From NCBI GenBank assembly GCA_000495415.1, contig AWGX01000196.1, forward strand, positions 1 to 12,006: DNA of 12,006 nucleotides, given 5' to 3'. Origin of the DNA: Smithella sp. ME-1 (lineage in GTDB: Bacteria; Desulfobacterota; Syntrophia; Syntrophales; Smithellaceae). The position numbers were made by a program, and so were the translations under genes. Positions 1-6,572 of the stretch are shown piece after piece. Position 1 is the stretch's first letter, and every line of letters starts with the position of its first letter. Below the pieces are notes generated by a model. It was not told where the DNA came from. It made no database searches and worked only from the letters and a program-made list of their open reading frames with translations.

Positions 1-1
1 G

Positions 2-367
2 GTAGGAGTGGAAAGTTTTAACAGTCAACTATCGGCCAATGAAGAATTGAATAAGGCGATGACTGAATATCTCTCCAAGTTACAGACAGTTAATTTTTCC
101 GACCCTGATCTGAGTAAAAAAATAGGCGAATTATTCAATGTTGACGCGTTCCTGATGGTTTCTGTCGATTCCTGGGATTATATTGTCGTAAAAGATGATA
201 AAAAGGCGTTTGTCGGTATGACCATGAAACTGTACGAAGCTTCTACCGGCAAGCTAATGTGGAAGGCCGGCCATGATATAAAAGAAGATTATATGCTGAT
301 CAAGCCTGGTTTGACTAAAGTTGCCCGTGATGTTACCCGAAAACTGATTACTTATATGCCTCATTAA
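2..367 (+). CDS. C-terminal part of a GNA1162/LpoB-like (DUF799-type) lipoprotein, 5'-truncated by the window edge
   Basis: The reading frame is open from the first bases of the window to a TAA at 365-367, so the true start lies upstream. A GTG at 8 is in frame but has no correctly spaced ribosome binding site, and the protein would be too short for its family. The visible 121 residues hold the pattern of the CsgG/LpoB/GNA1162 alpha-beta fold. A helix ending in 'IGELFNVDAFLMVSV' is followed by strands and a turn 'YEASTGKLMWKAG', as in families where a lipid-anchored envelope protein ends with 'LxDxxTGxLLW'. The last 30 residues look helical. Such proteins sit in the periplasm, usually tethered to the outer membrane, and their function is mostly unknown. 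The signal peptide and lipobox, if present, are outside the window. The family call is by pattern only and is moderately weak. An isolated stand-alone cytosolic protein is less likely. Confidence 0.5.
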   Translation, partial: VGVESFNSQLSANEELNKAMTEYLSKLQTVNFSDPDLSKKIGELFNVDAFLMVSVDSWDYIVVKDDKKAFVGMTMKLYEASTGKLMWKAGHDIKEDYMLIKPGLTKVARDVTRKLITYMPH

Positions 368-413
368 AAAGGCAGCGAGAAAGAGGAAATTTAACCGATT
401 AGGGGAAAATAAT

Positions 414-635
414 ATGAAAGAGAAAGTGCAAAAAGCTATTGAAATCATCAGGCCCAATCTGCAGGCCGATGGCGGAGATGTGGAACTTGTAGATGTCAGC
501 CCGGATGGAATAGTAAAAGTTAAGTTAACCGGTGCCTGTCATGGTTGCCCTATGGCCCAAATGACTTTGAAAGCGGGAATAGAAAAAGTTATTAAAACAC
601 AAGTGCCTGAAATAAAAGAAGTTATAGCTGTTTAG
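414..635 (+). CDS. NifU C-terminal-domain (Nfu-type) iron-sulfur scaffold protein
   Basis: This 73-residue protein is a stand-alone NifU C-terminal (Nfu) domain. It starts with the typical helix 'VQKAIEIIRPNLQADGGDVELV' split around the conserved LQADGGD, then strands, then the cluster-binding CxxC at C42-H-G-C45 inside 'GACHGCPMAQ'. Nfu domains bind a [4Fe-4S] cluster between two subunits and pass it to apo-proteins in the cytoplasm. The length is close to the minimum for the domain, and the N-terminal A-type or IscU domains of NfuA and NifU are absent. The ATG at 414 is preceded by AGGGG at 401-405. The gene lies 46 bases after the lipoprotein-like gene and 188 bases before a ferredoxin gene, a likely client. 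I would not give it the symbol nfuA because that name implies the two-domain form. Confidence 0.93.
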   Translation: MKEKVQKAIEIIRPNLQADGGDVELVDVSPDGIVKVKLTGACHGCPMAQMTLKAGIEKVIKTQVPEIKEVIAV

Positions 636-676
636 CTGTTTGTATTCTTTGTTGTGATTGCCCCGGTAAAACTATC

Positions 677-710
677 TTGTTTTATCTTTGCTGTTTATGA
701 TAATGAGAAT
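677..710 (+). promoter_or_regulatory. Candidate ferredoxin promoter with an overlapping Fur-like box
   Basis: A possible -35 TTGTTT (677-682) and -10 GATAAT (699-704) are spaced by 16 bases, about 110 bases before the ferredoxin start. The -10 is also the first hexamer of GATAATGAGAAT (699-710), which matches two of the three GATAAT-type hexamers of the classical Fur box with one mismatch. The third hexamer is not conserved. If real, iron-loaded Fur would block this promoter. This rests on visual matching alone. Confidence 0.3.
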
Positions 711-823
711 ACCCGAGTGATTTCTTTTTAATGAATTGGTTAACAAAGATTCTCTGACAATGAACTTGTTGGTGAGTTTCAAATTTGTTGAAATAATTAT
801 TAGTAAAAGGAGTGTTAAGAATT

Positions 824-1003
824 ATGGCGTATGTGATTAATGATGAATGTATAGCTTGTGGTTCTTGTGAAAGCGAATGCCCTAAAGGGGCGATTTCCGA
901 AGGTGAAGATAAGTATAGTATCGACCCTAAGCTTTGTGATGATTGCGGAAGTTGCGCCGACCAGTGTCCTGTGGAAGCGATTGTGCCCGGGGAGGGTAAA
1001 TAA
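824..1003 (+). CDS. 2[4Fe-4S] ferredoxin (clostridial type)
   Basis: The protein has 59 residues and two CxxCxxCxxxCP cluster motifs: C9, C12, C15, C19-P and C38, C41, C44, C48-P. Each motif gives three ligands to one cubane and one to the other, the classic arrangement of small bacterial ferredoxins, which are usually 55-60 residues. It is a soluble low-potential one-electron carrier of anaerobic metabolism, serving enzymes such as oxidoreductases, hydrogenases or electron-bifurcating complexes. The start at ATG 824 is set by AAAAGGAG at 805-812. A GTG at 812 in the same frame lies inside that binding site and is rejected. The sequence between the motifs is short, without the insertion seen in Alvin-type (Allochromatium) ferredoxins. 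The gene seems to be transcribed alone: a long gap precedes it and a strong hairpin follows. It sits just after an Nfu-type Fe-S scaffold gene. Confidence 0.96.
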   Translation: MAYVINDECIACGSCESECPKGAISEGEDKYSIDPKLCDDCGSCADQCPVEAIVPGEGK

Positions 1004-1022
1004 TTATTCATGGCGAAATCAT

Positions 1023-1070
1023 AACCGGGAATAAATCCGTATTAAAACGGGTATATTCCCGGTTTCTCCT
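1023..1070 (+). terminator. Long hairpin after the ferredoxin gene, probable intrinsic terminator
   Basis: AACCGGGAATA (1023-1033) pairs perfectly with TATTCCCGGTT (1054-1064). Inside, CCGT (1037-1040) pairs with ACGG (1047-1050) around a six-base ATTAAA loop, with only an A:A mismatch and a T:G wobble between the two stems. The total is close to 18 base pairs. The 3' side runs into TTTCTCCTT, a broken T-tract, so termination is likely but not textbook. The hairpin begins 20 bases after the ferredoxin stop codon. Confidence 0.75.
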
Positions 1071-1173
1071 TATAAGCCCCTGACCGGGTATTCCAATCTC
1101 CTGCTTGAAAGAGGCGTCATTTGCAAACCGTTTTTTACTTACCACTCAATACGTCTTATTATCTAAAAGAGAT

Positions 1174-1203
1174 TTGAATTGTGTATTTGAGATAGTGTAG
1201 AGT
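1174..1203 (+). promoter_or_regulatory. Weak candidate promoter for the tmk-holB-ricT-metG operon
   Basis: TTGAAT (1174-1179) and TAGAGT (1198-1203) are spaced by 18 bases and lie about 36 bases before the tmk GTG. Some promoter is expected between the ferredoxin terminator and tmk. This is the best sigma-70-like pair I see, but both boxes are imperfect. Confidence 0.25.
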
Positions 1204-1238
1204 AATTTCCCCGGAAAGGGATCTGAGAGGTTGAAGCA

Positions 1239-1886
1239 GTGCAAAAATTTATAACCTTTGAAGGTATTGAAGGTTCGGGAAAGTCAACTCAGATAAAGCT
1301 TGTTGCCGAATATTTAAACCGGAAGAAAGTTCCTTTAATTGTCACTCAGGAACCATCCGGAACCGGCATAGGCCGGAAAATAGGGAGTATTCTTTTCAAC
1401 AGAGAACATAATAATATGTGCTCGGAAACAGAGATGTTTCTGTTTTGTGCGGCGCGGGCCCAACATGTCCGCGAGATAATTATGCCTGCATTAAAACAAA
1501 ACAAAGTTGTTTTATGCGACCGTTTTTCCGATGCCACTTACGCTTATCAGGGTGCCGGCCGCGGCCTGGACAACAAATTTATCAAGTTAATCAACGATTA
1601 TTCATCGATGCTTCTGAAACCCGATTTAACTTTGCTTTTTGATTTGCCGGTGGAAATCGGTTTGCACAGGGCCAATAAGCGCAATGACAATCTTAAGGAA
1701 TCTTCTGCCATCGACAGGTTTGAGAAAGAAAACATGGACTTCCACAAGAGAATTCGCGAAAGTTATCTCAGTCTTCTGAAAAATGATCCAGGCCGTTTTC
1801 GTTTGATTGACGCAAACCGTGATATGGACACGATTCAAGAAGACGTGCGCAAACATATCAGTGATTTCATAAGTCTGAAAGATTGA
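1239..1886 (+). CDS. tmk: Thymidylate kinase (dTMP kinase)
   Basis: This enzyme phosphorylates dTMP to dTDP with ATP, the step that feeds dTTP synthesis, in the cytoplasm. Its 215 residues match the usual 200-215. The P-loop is G9-I-E-G-S-G-K-S-T17, without the arginine seen in type I enzymes, so it looks like a bacterial type II enzyme. The DRF motif is at D94-R95-F96, followed by the conserved 'YQGAGRG' stretch. The LID region (about 144-165) carries several arginines and ends in DRFE, then 'FHKRIRESY'. The start is GTG at 1239 with GAGAGG at 1225-1230; the next residues 'KFITFEGIEG' begin the first strand, so no later start is possible. It is the first gene of a four-gene cluster and lies 22 bases before holB, the order seen in many bacteria. 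Confidence 0.97.
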   Translation: MQKFITFEGIEGSGKSTQIKLVAEYLNRKKVPLIVTQEPSGTGIGRKIGSILFNREHNNMCSETEMFLFCAARAQHVREIIMPALKQNKVVLCDRFSDATYAYQGAGRGLDNKFIKLINDYSSMLLKPDLTLLFDLPVEIGLHRANKRNDNLKESSAIDRFEKENMDFHKRIRESYLSLLKNDPGRFRLIDANRDMDTIQEDVRKHISDFISLKD

Positions 1887-1908
1887 TATTTTAGAGTATC
1901 ATTTGGTT

Positions 1909-2889
1909 ATGTCTTTTCACGATATATACGGTCATGAAAAAAAAATAGAAGCTCTCCGAAAAGCTCTTACTCAAAAGCGTATAGGACACGCTTATCTTTT
2001 TAGCGGCATTGCTGCCGTGGGCAAAAAAACTCTGGCTTTGAAATTTGCCAAAGCGCTCAACTGCGAGAAAGAAGATACTCTTCATGATTCCTGCGGTGAA
2101 TGCTCTTCCTGCAGAAAAATCCAGCGTGGTAATCATCCAGATATTTTTTCCGTCAAAGCCGATGGTCAGTTCATTCGTATTGATGCCATTCGTGAAATTC
2201 AGGAGCAAATGAAATGTAAACCGCTGGAAGCGAAGCAACGGGTGTTTATTATTGATGAAGCTGATAAAATGAACGATCAGGCGGCCAACGCGCTTTTGAA
2301 AATACTGGAGGAGCCGTCTCTTTCTAATATATTAATTCTGATTACATCACGGCCGTTCTCAATGCCGCCGACGATTATCTCGCGCTGCCAGCATATTCGT
2401 TTTAATCCTTTGCGCTTCGATACAGTGGCTAAATTTCTTATTGATCGGATGGACATGGATAATCAAAAAGCTCTTCTTCTGGCTTCATTGTCCGGCGGTT
2501 CGGTTGGTCGTGCAATGGAATTGAATAATGATGATATCGTCACGTTTCGGTCGGAACTTATGGAATTGCTTTCCACCACACGCAGAGATGATCCTTTCAG
2601 CCTGATTAATTTTGCGTCTTTTCTGGGTCAGGGGAAAAAAGAAATCAAAGAAGGACTTAATATTCTTAACACTTTCTTCAGGGATGTTTTAATTTATAAA
2701 GAAACCGGGAAAGATGATATGTTAATTAACCAGGATAATGCTTCTTTTATTTCCAGTAATGCTTCGCGTTTATCGGGAGAGCAGATTATTCAGAATATTG
2801 CGCTGGTCGAGAGGGCAGGAAATACAATCGAGCAGAACGTCAACAAATCATTGACATTGGAAACAATGGCATTTAAGCTAAACTATTAA
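1909..2889 (+). CDS. holB: DNA polymerase III subunit delta-prime
   Basis: This is a clamp-loader AAA+ subunit that helps load the beta clamp at primer termini. With ATG 1909 it has 326 residues, typical for the family. Visible elements in order are Walker A-like G33-IAAV-G38-K39-K-T41; a zinc module from C52, C62, C65 and C68; Walker B with D116-E-A-D119; 'ANALLKILEEP' near 126-136; and the sensor S158-R-C160 (SRC) motif. The C-terminal collar domain (about 200-326) is less conserved. A TTG at 1903 is in frame, but the ATG begins the usual 'MSFHDIYGHE' sequence. The binding site (TTAGAG, 1891-1896) is poor, so translational coupling with tmk, 22 bases upstream, is plausible. Because DnaX and HolB share the AAA+ fold, the short length and the position after tmk are what favour holB over dnaX. 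Confidence 0.93.
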   Translation: MSFHDIYGHEKKIEALRKALTQKRIGHAYLFSGIAAVGKKTLALKFAKALNCEKEDTLHDSCGECSSCRKIQRGNHPDIFSVKADGQFIRIDAIREIQEQMKCKPLEAKQRVFIIDEADKMNDQAANALLKILEEPSLSNILILITSRPFSMPPTIISRCQHIRFNPLRFDTVAKFLIDRMDMDNQKALLLASLSGGSVGRAMELNNDDIVTFRSELMELLSTTRRDDPFSLINFASFLGQGKKEIKEGLNILNTFFRDVLIYKETGKDDMLINQDNASFISSNASRLSGEQIIQNIALVERAGNTIEQNVNKSLTLETMAFKLNY

Positions 2890-2911
2890 TAAATAACAGG
2901 CAGGGTAAAAA

Positions 2912-3661
2912 TTGCTTATAAATATTATTGGAATTAAATTTAAAGAAGAAGGCAGAATATATAACTTTAACGCTGCCGATCTTATTCTTCACAAGAAAGA
3001 TCAGGTCATTGTTAATACTGATAACGGCTTGTCACTGGGAGTAGTTGCCACTGATGTAAAAAGATGTCCGGAGTCGGAAGCGCCGCCGAATCTCAAGAAA
3101 GTTGTCCGCAAGGTGACGGCGGAAGATCTGCAGCATAAAGAAGAAAACGATAAACTGGAAGAAGATGCCCGCAAGTTCTGTGTGGAAAAAATTCAGAAGA
3201 GGGGGCTTCCCATGAAACTGATTGACGTCGATTGCTCTTTTGAAAAAAACAAAATAATTTTTTACTTCACCGCCGAAAGCAGAGTTGATTTTCGTGATCT
3301 GGTCAAAGACCTTGTTCAAAGATTCAAGATGCGCATAGAATTGAAACAAATCGGTGCACGTCAGGAAACACGCATAACAAAAGGTATCGCCATTTGCGGC
3401 CGGCCGGTTTGTTGTGCCGGAATATTGCAAAATCTGGAAAGAGTCACCGTCAAAATGGCTAAACAACAAAGCATGTCGTTAAACCCGGAAAAGATTTCCG
3501 GGTTGTGCGGCCGGTTGATGTGTTGTCTGGCGTTCGAACATGAAGGGTATGCCGACAAAAAAAGATGTCCCAAAGCTGCCAAGTGTAATATTGAGGAAAC
3601 TGCAGAAGACAAACAAACAGCGGATTTGGAAAAACTGGATGAATTCGAGAATTTTCAGTAG
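2912..3661 (+). CDS. ricT: PSP1-domain protein, RicT (YaaT) homologue
   Basis: The protein has 249 residues with an N-terminal PSP1-type region: 'GIKFKEEGRIYNF' at the start and a '...GLSLGVVATDV' strand-turn near 35-50. Two cysteine blocks follow, C162-G-R-P-V-C-C168 and C199-G-R-L-M-C-C205, joined by the highly conserved 'KMAKQQSMSLNPEKISGL'. In Bacillus subtilis RicT joins RicA and RicF in a complex that carries [4Fe-4S] clusters and controls RNA maturation through RNase Y. The cysteines seen here are the relevant kind of ligand, but neither ricA nor ricF is in this window, so the partner and role here are unknown. The TTG start at 2912 follows CAGGCAGGG (2897-2905), and no ATG occurs early in the domain. 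The gene follows holB by 22 bases and precedes metG by 22, matching the tmk-holB-yaaT order of other phyla. Confidence 0.92.
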   Translation: MLINIIGIKFKEEGRIYNFNAADLILHKKDQVIVNTDNGLSLGVVATDVKRCPESEAPPNLKKVVRKVTAEDLQHKEENDKLEEDARKFCVEKIQKRGLPMKLIDVDCSFEKNKIIFYFTAESRVDFRDLVKDLVQRFKMRIELKQIGARQETRITKGIAICGRPVCCAGILQNLERVTVKMAKQQSMSLNPEKISGLCGRLMCCLAFEHEGYADKKRCPKAAKCNIEETAEDKQTADLEKLDEFENFQ

Positions 3662-3683
3662 TTAGAAATAGGGTTTATTTTTT

Positions 3684-5585
3684 ATGTCAAAATCGTTTTA
3701 CATAACAACACCGATTTATTACGTTAATGCTTCACCGCATATAGGACATGCCTATACGACAATTGTTGCCGATGTTCTGGCCAGGTATCATCGCATGGCC
3801 GGTGAAAACACTTTTTTCGTCACAGGCACTGATGAGCATGGCGATAAAATTGCTGAAGCCGCGCAGAAATCAGGAGTCACCCCTCAGGAATATGCGGACA
3901 AAATCAGTGCGCAGTTTCGCGCTCTTTGTCCCGAACTGGCCATTACCAACGATTATTTCATCAGGACTACCGATGCCGATCATATCGAAACGGTGCGTTA
4001 CATTCTTCAAAAGGTTTACGATGCCGGTGATATTTATTTCGGCAGTTACGGTGGTCATTACTGCTTCGGTTGTGAGAGGTTTCTGACGGAGAAGGAAATA
4101 GTGGACGGTAAATGCCCCGACCACGGCAAGGAACCGCAATATATCGAAGAAAAGAATTATTTCTTTAAGATGAGCAAATATCAGAATTGGCTTATTGATC
4201 ATATTAAGAATAATCCTGAATTCATCCGGCCGGAAAGGTATAAAAATGAAGCGCTGGCATTTTTACGCGATCCACTGGAGGACCTTTGCATATCACGTCC
4301 CAAGTCGCGCCTGAAATGGGGCATAACTTTACCGTTTGATGAAAACTATGTAACTTATGTCTGGTTTGATGCTCTGATTAATTACGTTACCGCTTTAGGT
4401 TATCCCAACGGTGAGAAATTTAAAAAATTCTGGCCGGTTGCCGAACATCTTATCGCCAAGGATATTTTGAAACCGCACGGCATTTACTGGCCGACAATGC
4501 TTAAATCTGCCGGAATTGAACCTTACAGGCATCTGAATGTGCATGGTTACTGGAATTCCGATCAGAGCAAGATGTCCAAGAGTCTCGGTAATATTGTCCG
4601 GCCGCTTGATTTAAAGGATAAATACGGTTTGGATGCTTTCCGTTACTTCCTTTTGAGGGATATGGTTTTCGGGTTGGATTCCAATTTTTCCGAAGAAGCT
4701 TTTGTCGGGCGGTTGAATTCCGATTTGGCCAACGATCTGGGCAATCTGGTCAGCCGTACTATAACCATGGCTGTCAAGTATTGTGACGGCAAAGTGCCCG
4801 AGATTGACCGAAAGAAAAAAGATACTATACTGTATGATGCCGCGCAGAAAGCTGTTTCCGAAGTTAAAGCAAGCTTTAGAGATATGTCATTGCATAAAGC
4901 ATTAATTGCTATCTGGGAGTTTATCAATATCACCAATAAATACATTGTCGAAAATGAGCCGTGGACTTTGGGCAAAGATCCGGCAAGCAAGGAAAAACTG
5001 ACGGCGATTATGTATAATCTGCTTGCGGCCCTGCGGGCGACAGCTATTTTGCTTATGCCTTTTATGCCGCAGACCGCGGAGAAAATTTTGCGGCAGATCG
5101 GAGTAGAACAATCCGAATCGCTGAATTTAGCCGGCATTGGTGTAGAAGATGCACTGACTGCGGGCAGTCCTTTGATCCGCGGCGAATCGTTATTTCCGCG
5201 AATCACCCAGGAAAAAGACTCAAACGAGAATTCAGCAAAAAAAGTTTCCACGATTAGTTTGAAACCGGGGATTGACTATGAGGAGTTTGCCAAAGTTGAT
5301 TTACGAGTAGGAAAAATTCTGGCAGCGGAGGCTGTTCCCAAGTCCAATAAACTTATCAAACTTAAAGTCGATATCGGTGAAGAGCGGACAATTGTTGCCG
5401 GCATCGCCAAGGATTACACTCCGGCAGATTTAATCGGCAAAAAAGTAGTAATTGTTGCCAATTTAAAACCGGCGACATTAATGGGAGTAGAATCATACGG
5501 CATGCTTCTAGCTACCGACACTGATAACGGACTGACAGTGCTATCTTTTGATCGTGAACCGCAAACGGGAGCAAAAGTCAGATAA
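3684..5585 (+). CDS. metG: Methionyl-tRNA synthetase with C-terminal tRNA-binding domain
   Basis: This class I synthetase charges tRNA-Met with methionine in the cytoplasm. Of its 633 residues, the N-terminal catalytic Rossmann domain has HIGH at 19-22 and KMSKS at 296-300. The connecting insert has one zinc knuckle, C127-x2-C130-x13-C144-x2-H147, the single-zinc arrangement I associate with Thermus-type enzymes, rather than the two-knuckle E. coli type. The helical anticodon-binding domain spans roughly 340-500, and a linker rich in E, S and K covers about 510-530. From about 532 there is a Trbp111-like OB-fold domain ('VDLRVGKILAAEAVPKSNKL') that strengthens tRNA binding and dimerisation. 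ATG 3684 is preceded by TAGGG at 3669-3673. It is the last gene of the tmk operon and meets the dsbC-like gene tail to tail with only 34 bases between them. Confidence 0.97.
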   Translation: MSKSFYITTPIYYVNASPHIGHAYTTIVADVLARYHRMAGENTFFVTGTDEHGDKIAEAAQKSGVTPQEYADKISAQFRALCPELAITNDYFIRTTDADHIETVRYILQKVYDAGDIYFGSYGGHYCFGCERFLTEKEIVDGKCPDHGKEPQYIEEKNYFFKMSKYQNWLIDHIKNNPEFIRPERYKNEALAFLRDPLEDLCISRPKSRLKWGITLPFDENYVTYVWFDALINYVTALGYPNGEKFKKFWPVAEHLIAKDILKPHGIYWPTMLKSAGIEPYRHLNVHGYWNSDQSKMSKSLGNIVRPLDLKDKYGLDAFRYFLLRDMVFGLDSNFSEEAFVGRLNSDLANDLGNLVSRTITMAVKYCDGKVPEIDRKKKDTILYDAAQKAVSEVKASFRDMSLHKALIAIWEFINITNKYIVENEPWTLGKDPASKEKLTAIMYNLLAALRATAILLMPFMPQTAEKILRQIGVEQSESLNLAGIGVEDALTAGSPLIRGESLFPRITQEKDSNENSAKKVSTISLKPGIDYEEFAKVDLRVGKILAAEAVPKSNKLIKLKVDIGEERTIVAGIAKDYTPADLIGKKVVIVANLKPATLMGVESYGMLLATDTDNGLTVLSFDREPQTGAKVR

Positions 5586-5619
5586 TTGTGTGGCGCACTA
5601 AGGCCTGCCAACAACTTTC

Positions 5620-6318
5620 CTAATTATTTAAAAGTTTTTCAATCGCGGGCAGTTCAAATCCATCAACTACCTGGCCTTTAATATAAAACAAAGGAGTTCC
5701 TCTGATTCCGATTTCTGAAACAAACCGCATATGAGTTTTGATTGTTTCTTCCACTTTTTTATCCGTGCAGATGTTAAGAGGGGCGTTATTGTCGAGCTTT
5801 CCGTCCATAACATCGTCGTAAGTCTTCAATACATCTTTTGAACACAAAACATGTCTGATTTTGTCTGCCGATTCTTTGGATAGCGGGAAAAAGAAAGTAT
5901 AGAGAGTTACATCCTGTCTTTGAGAAAAGAATTTGTACGCCTGACGACAGTGGTAGCAATGGGGATCCATGAATTCCACAACAGTAGTTTTTCCATTTCC
6001 TGTTTTAAGAGCGCTGTTCAAAGGTATTTTAGCCATCTTTTGCGCAATTTTTTTTGAATTACTTTCCCGGGTGAGATTTTTTCCGTCTTTGGTAATCAAA
6101 CTGCCGTAAAGAATTACATCGTCTTTCGGCATGTAATAATAAATCTGGCTACCGGTATATACTTCATACACTCCTTTAATAGTTGAAGGTGCTATGCTTT
6201 CAAAGTTATTTTTGGGGAAACTTTTCTTAAATTTGTCTGCTACAGGCGTGTCTGCCGAAAAAACACAAATAGGTAATAAGAATACAAAACACAAAATAGT
6301 TAATGTTAGTTTTCTCAC
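5620..6318 (-). CDS. DsbC-like periplasmic thiol:disulfide interchange protein
   Basis: The 232-residue precursor has a Sec signal peptide: charged MRK, a hydrophobic core to about residue 20, and likely cleavage at 21-22. An N-terminal DsbC/DsbG-type dimerisation region (about 25-100, 'IAPSTIKGVYEVYTG') is followed by a thioredoxin-fold domain. The active site is C121-Y-H-C124 after 'VEFMDPH', a second cysteine pair C159/C184 sits where DsbC has its structural disulfide, and the cis-proline is T208-P209. DsbC isomerises wrong disulfides in the periplasm and is kept reduced by DsbD, which is not in this window. The GTG start at 6318 has a near-perfect AGGAGG at 6325-6330 with a six-base spacer. 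It is a single gene, opposite in direction to both neighbours. CYHC differs from the CGYC of E. coli DsbC, so the redox potential and the isomerase-versus-oxidase role are uncertain. Confidence 0.9.
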   Translation of the reverse strand: MRKLTLTILCFVFLLPICVFSADTPVADKFKKSFPKNNFESIAPSTIKGVYEVYTGSQIYYYMPKDDVILYGSLITKDGKNLTRESNSKKIAQKMAKIPLNSALKTGNGKTTVVEFMDPHCYHCRQAYKFFSQRQDVTLYTFFFPLSKESADKIRHVLCSKDVLKTYDDVMDGKLDNNAPLNICTDKKVEETIKTHMRFVSEIGIRGTPLFYIKGQVVDGFELPAIEKLLNN

Positions 6319-6347
6319 CGTCTGCCTCCTTCAAAAAAGTGTGGCGC

Positions 6348-6381
6348 AGTATAAATTTAAATTAAGTCTGTGTCTAGTCAA
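6348..6381 (-). promoter_or_regulatory. Candidate promoter elements for the dsbC-like gene
   Basis: On the minus strand TTGACT (6376-6381) and TATACT (6348-6353) both resemble sigma-70 boxes, but they are 22 bases apart, too far for a normal pair. One of them may combine with a poorer box nearby (AT-rich stretch 6354-6365). Position just upstream of the strong binding site supports a promoter here, not its exact form. Confidence 0.22.
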
Positions 6382-6393
6382 AAAATATTTGTG

Positions 6394-6422
6394 TTGCCTT
6401 GGAATTTAATATCCGATAGTAT
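6394..6422 (+). promoter_or_regulatory. Candidate promoter for the acyl-CoA dehydrogenase gene
   Basis: TTGCCT (6394-6399) and TAGTAT (6417-6422) are spaced by 17 bases, about 150 bases before the start codon. The boxes match consensus only in part. A leader of this length would contain the inverted repeat at 6524-6539. Confidence 0.25.
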
Positions 6423-6523
6423 AACATTATAGTTCTGAAATCCGTTTCATCCTGACATAGTAACATCTTCATCTTCACATTCGTACTTCTATCAGAAAAG
6501 GCAGAATCACGTTAAAATGAAAA

Positions 6524-6539
6524 ATCACCTGAGTGTGAT
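6524..6539. promoter_or_regulatory. Inverted repeat ATCAC-N6-GTGAT, possible operator upstream of the acyl-CoA dehydrogenase gene
   Basis: ATCAC (6524-6528) and GTGAT (6535-6539) form a perfect dyad with a six-base spacer, 33 bases before the start codon. It sits in a degradation-gene leader where a TetR- or FadR-like regulator could bind. A dyad of this size can arise by chance. Confidence 0.25.
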
Positions 6540-6572
6540 AAAATAAGAACCATTGAAAAAAAGGGGAAATAT

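Noticed and set aside
777..793. Palindrome TTTCAA-N5-TTGAAA upstream of the ferredoxin gene
   Set aside because: It lies in very AT-rich sequence where such dyads are frequent, and no matching partner site or promoter geometry supports an operator.
682..1011. A 109-codon minus-strand frame spanning the ferredoxin gene and its upstream region
   Set aside because: It overlaps the two cysteine motifs of a certain ferredoxin on the other strand and has no plausible binding site or domain.
4643..5251. A 202-codon open frame on the minus strand inside metG
   Set aside because: It is fully antisense to well-supported metG coding sequence, shows no recognisable domain, and has low-complexity S/A/R-rich composition typical of a shadow frame.
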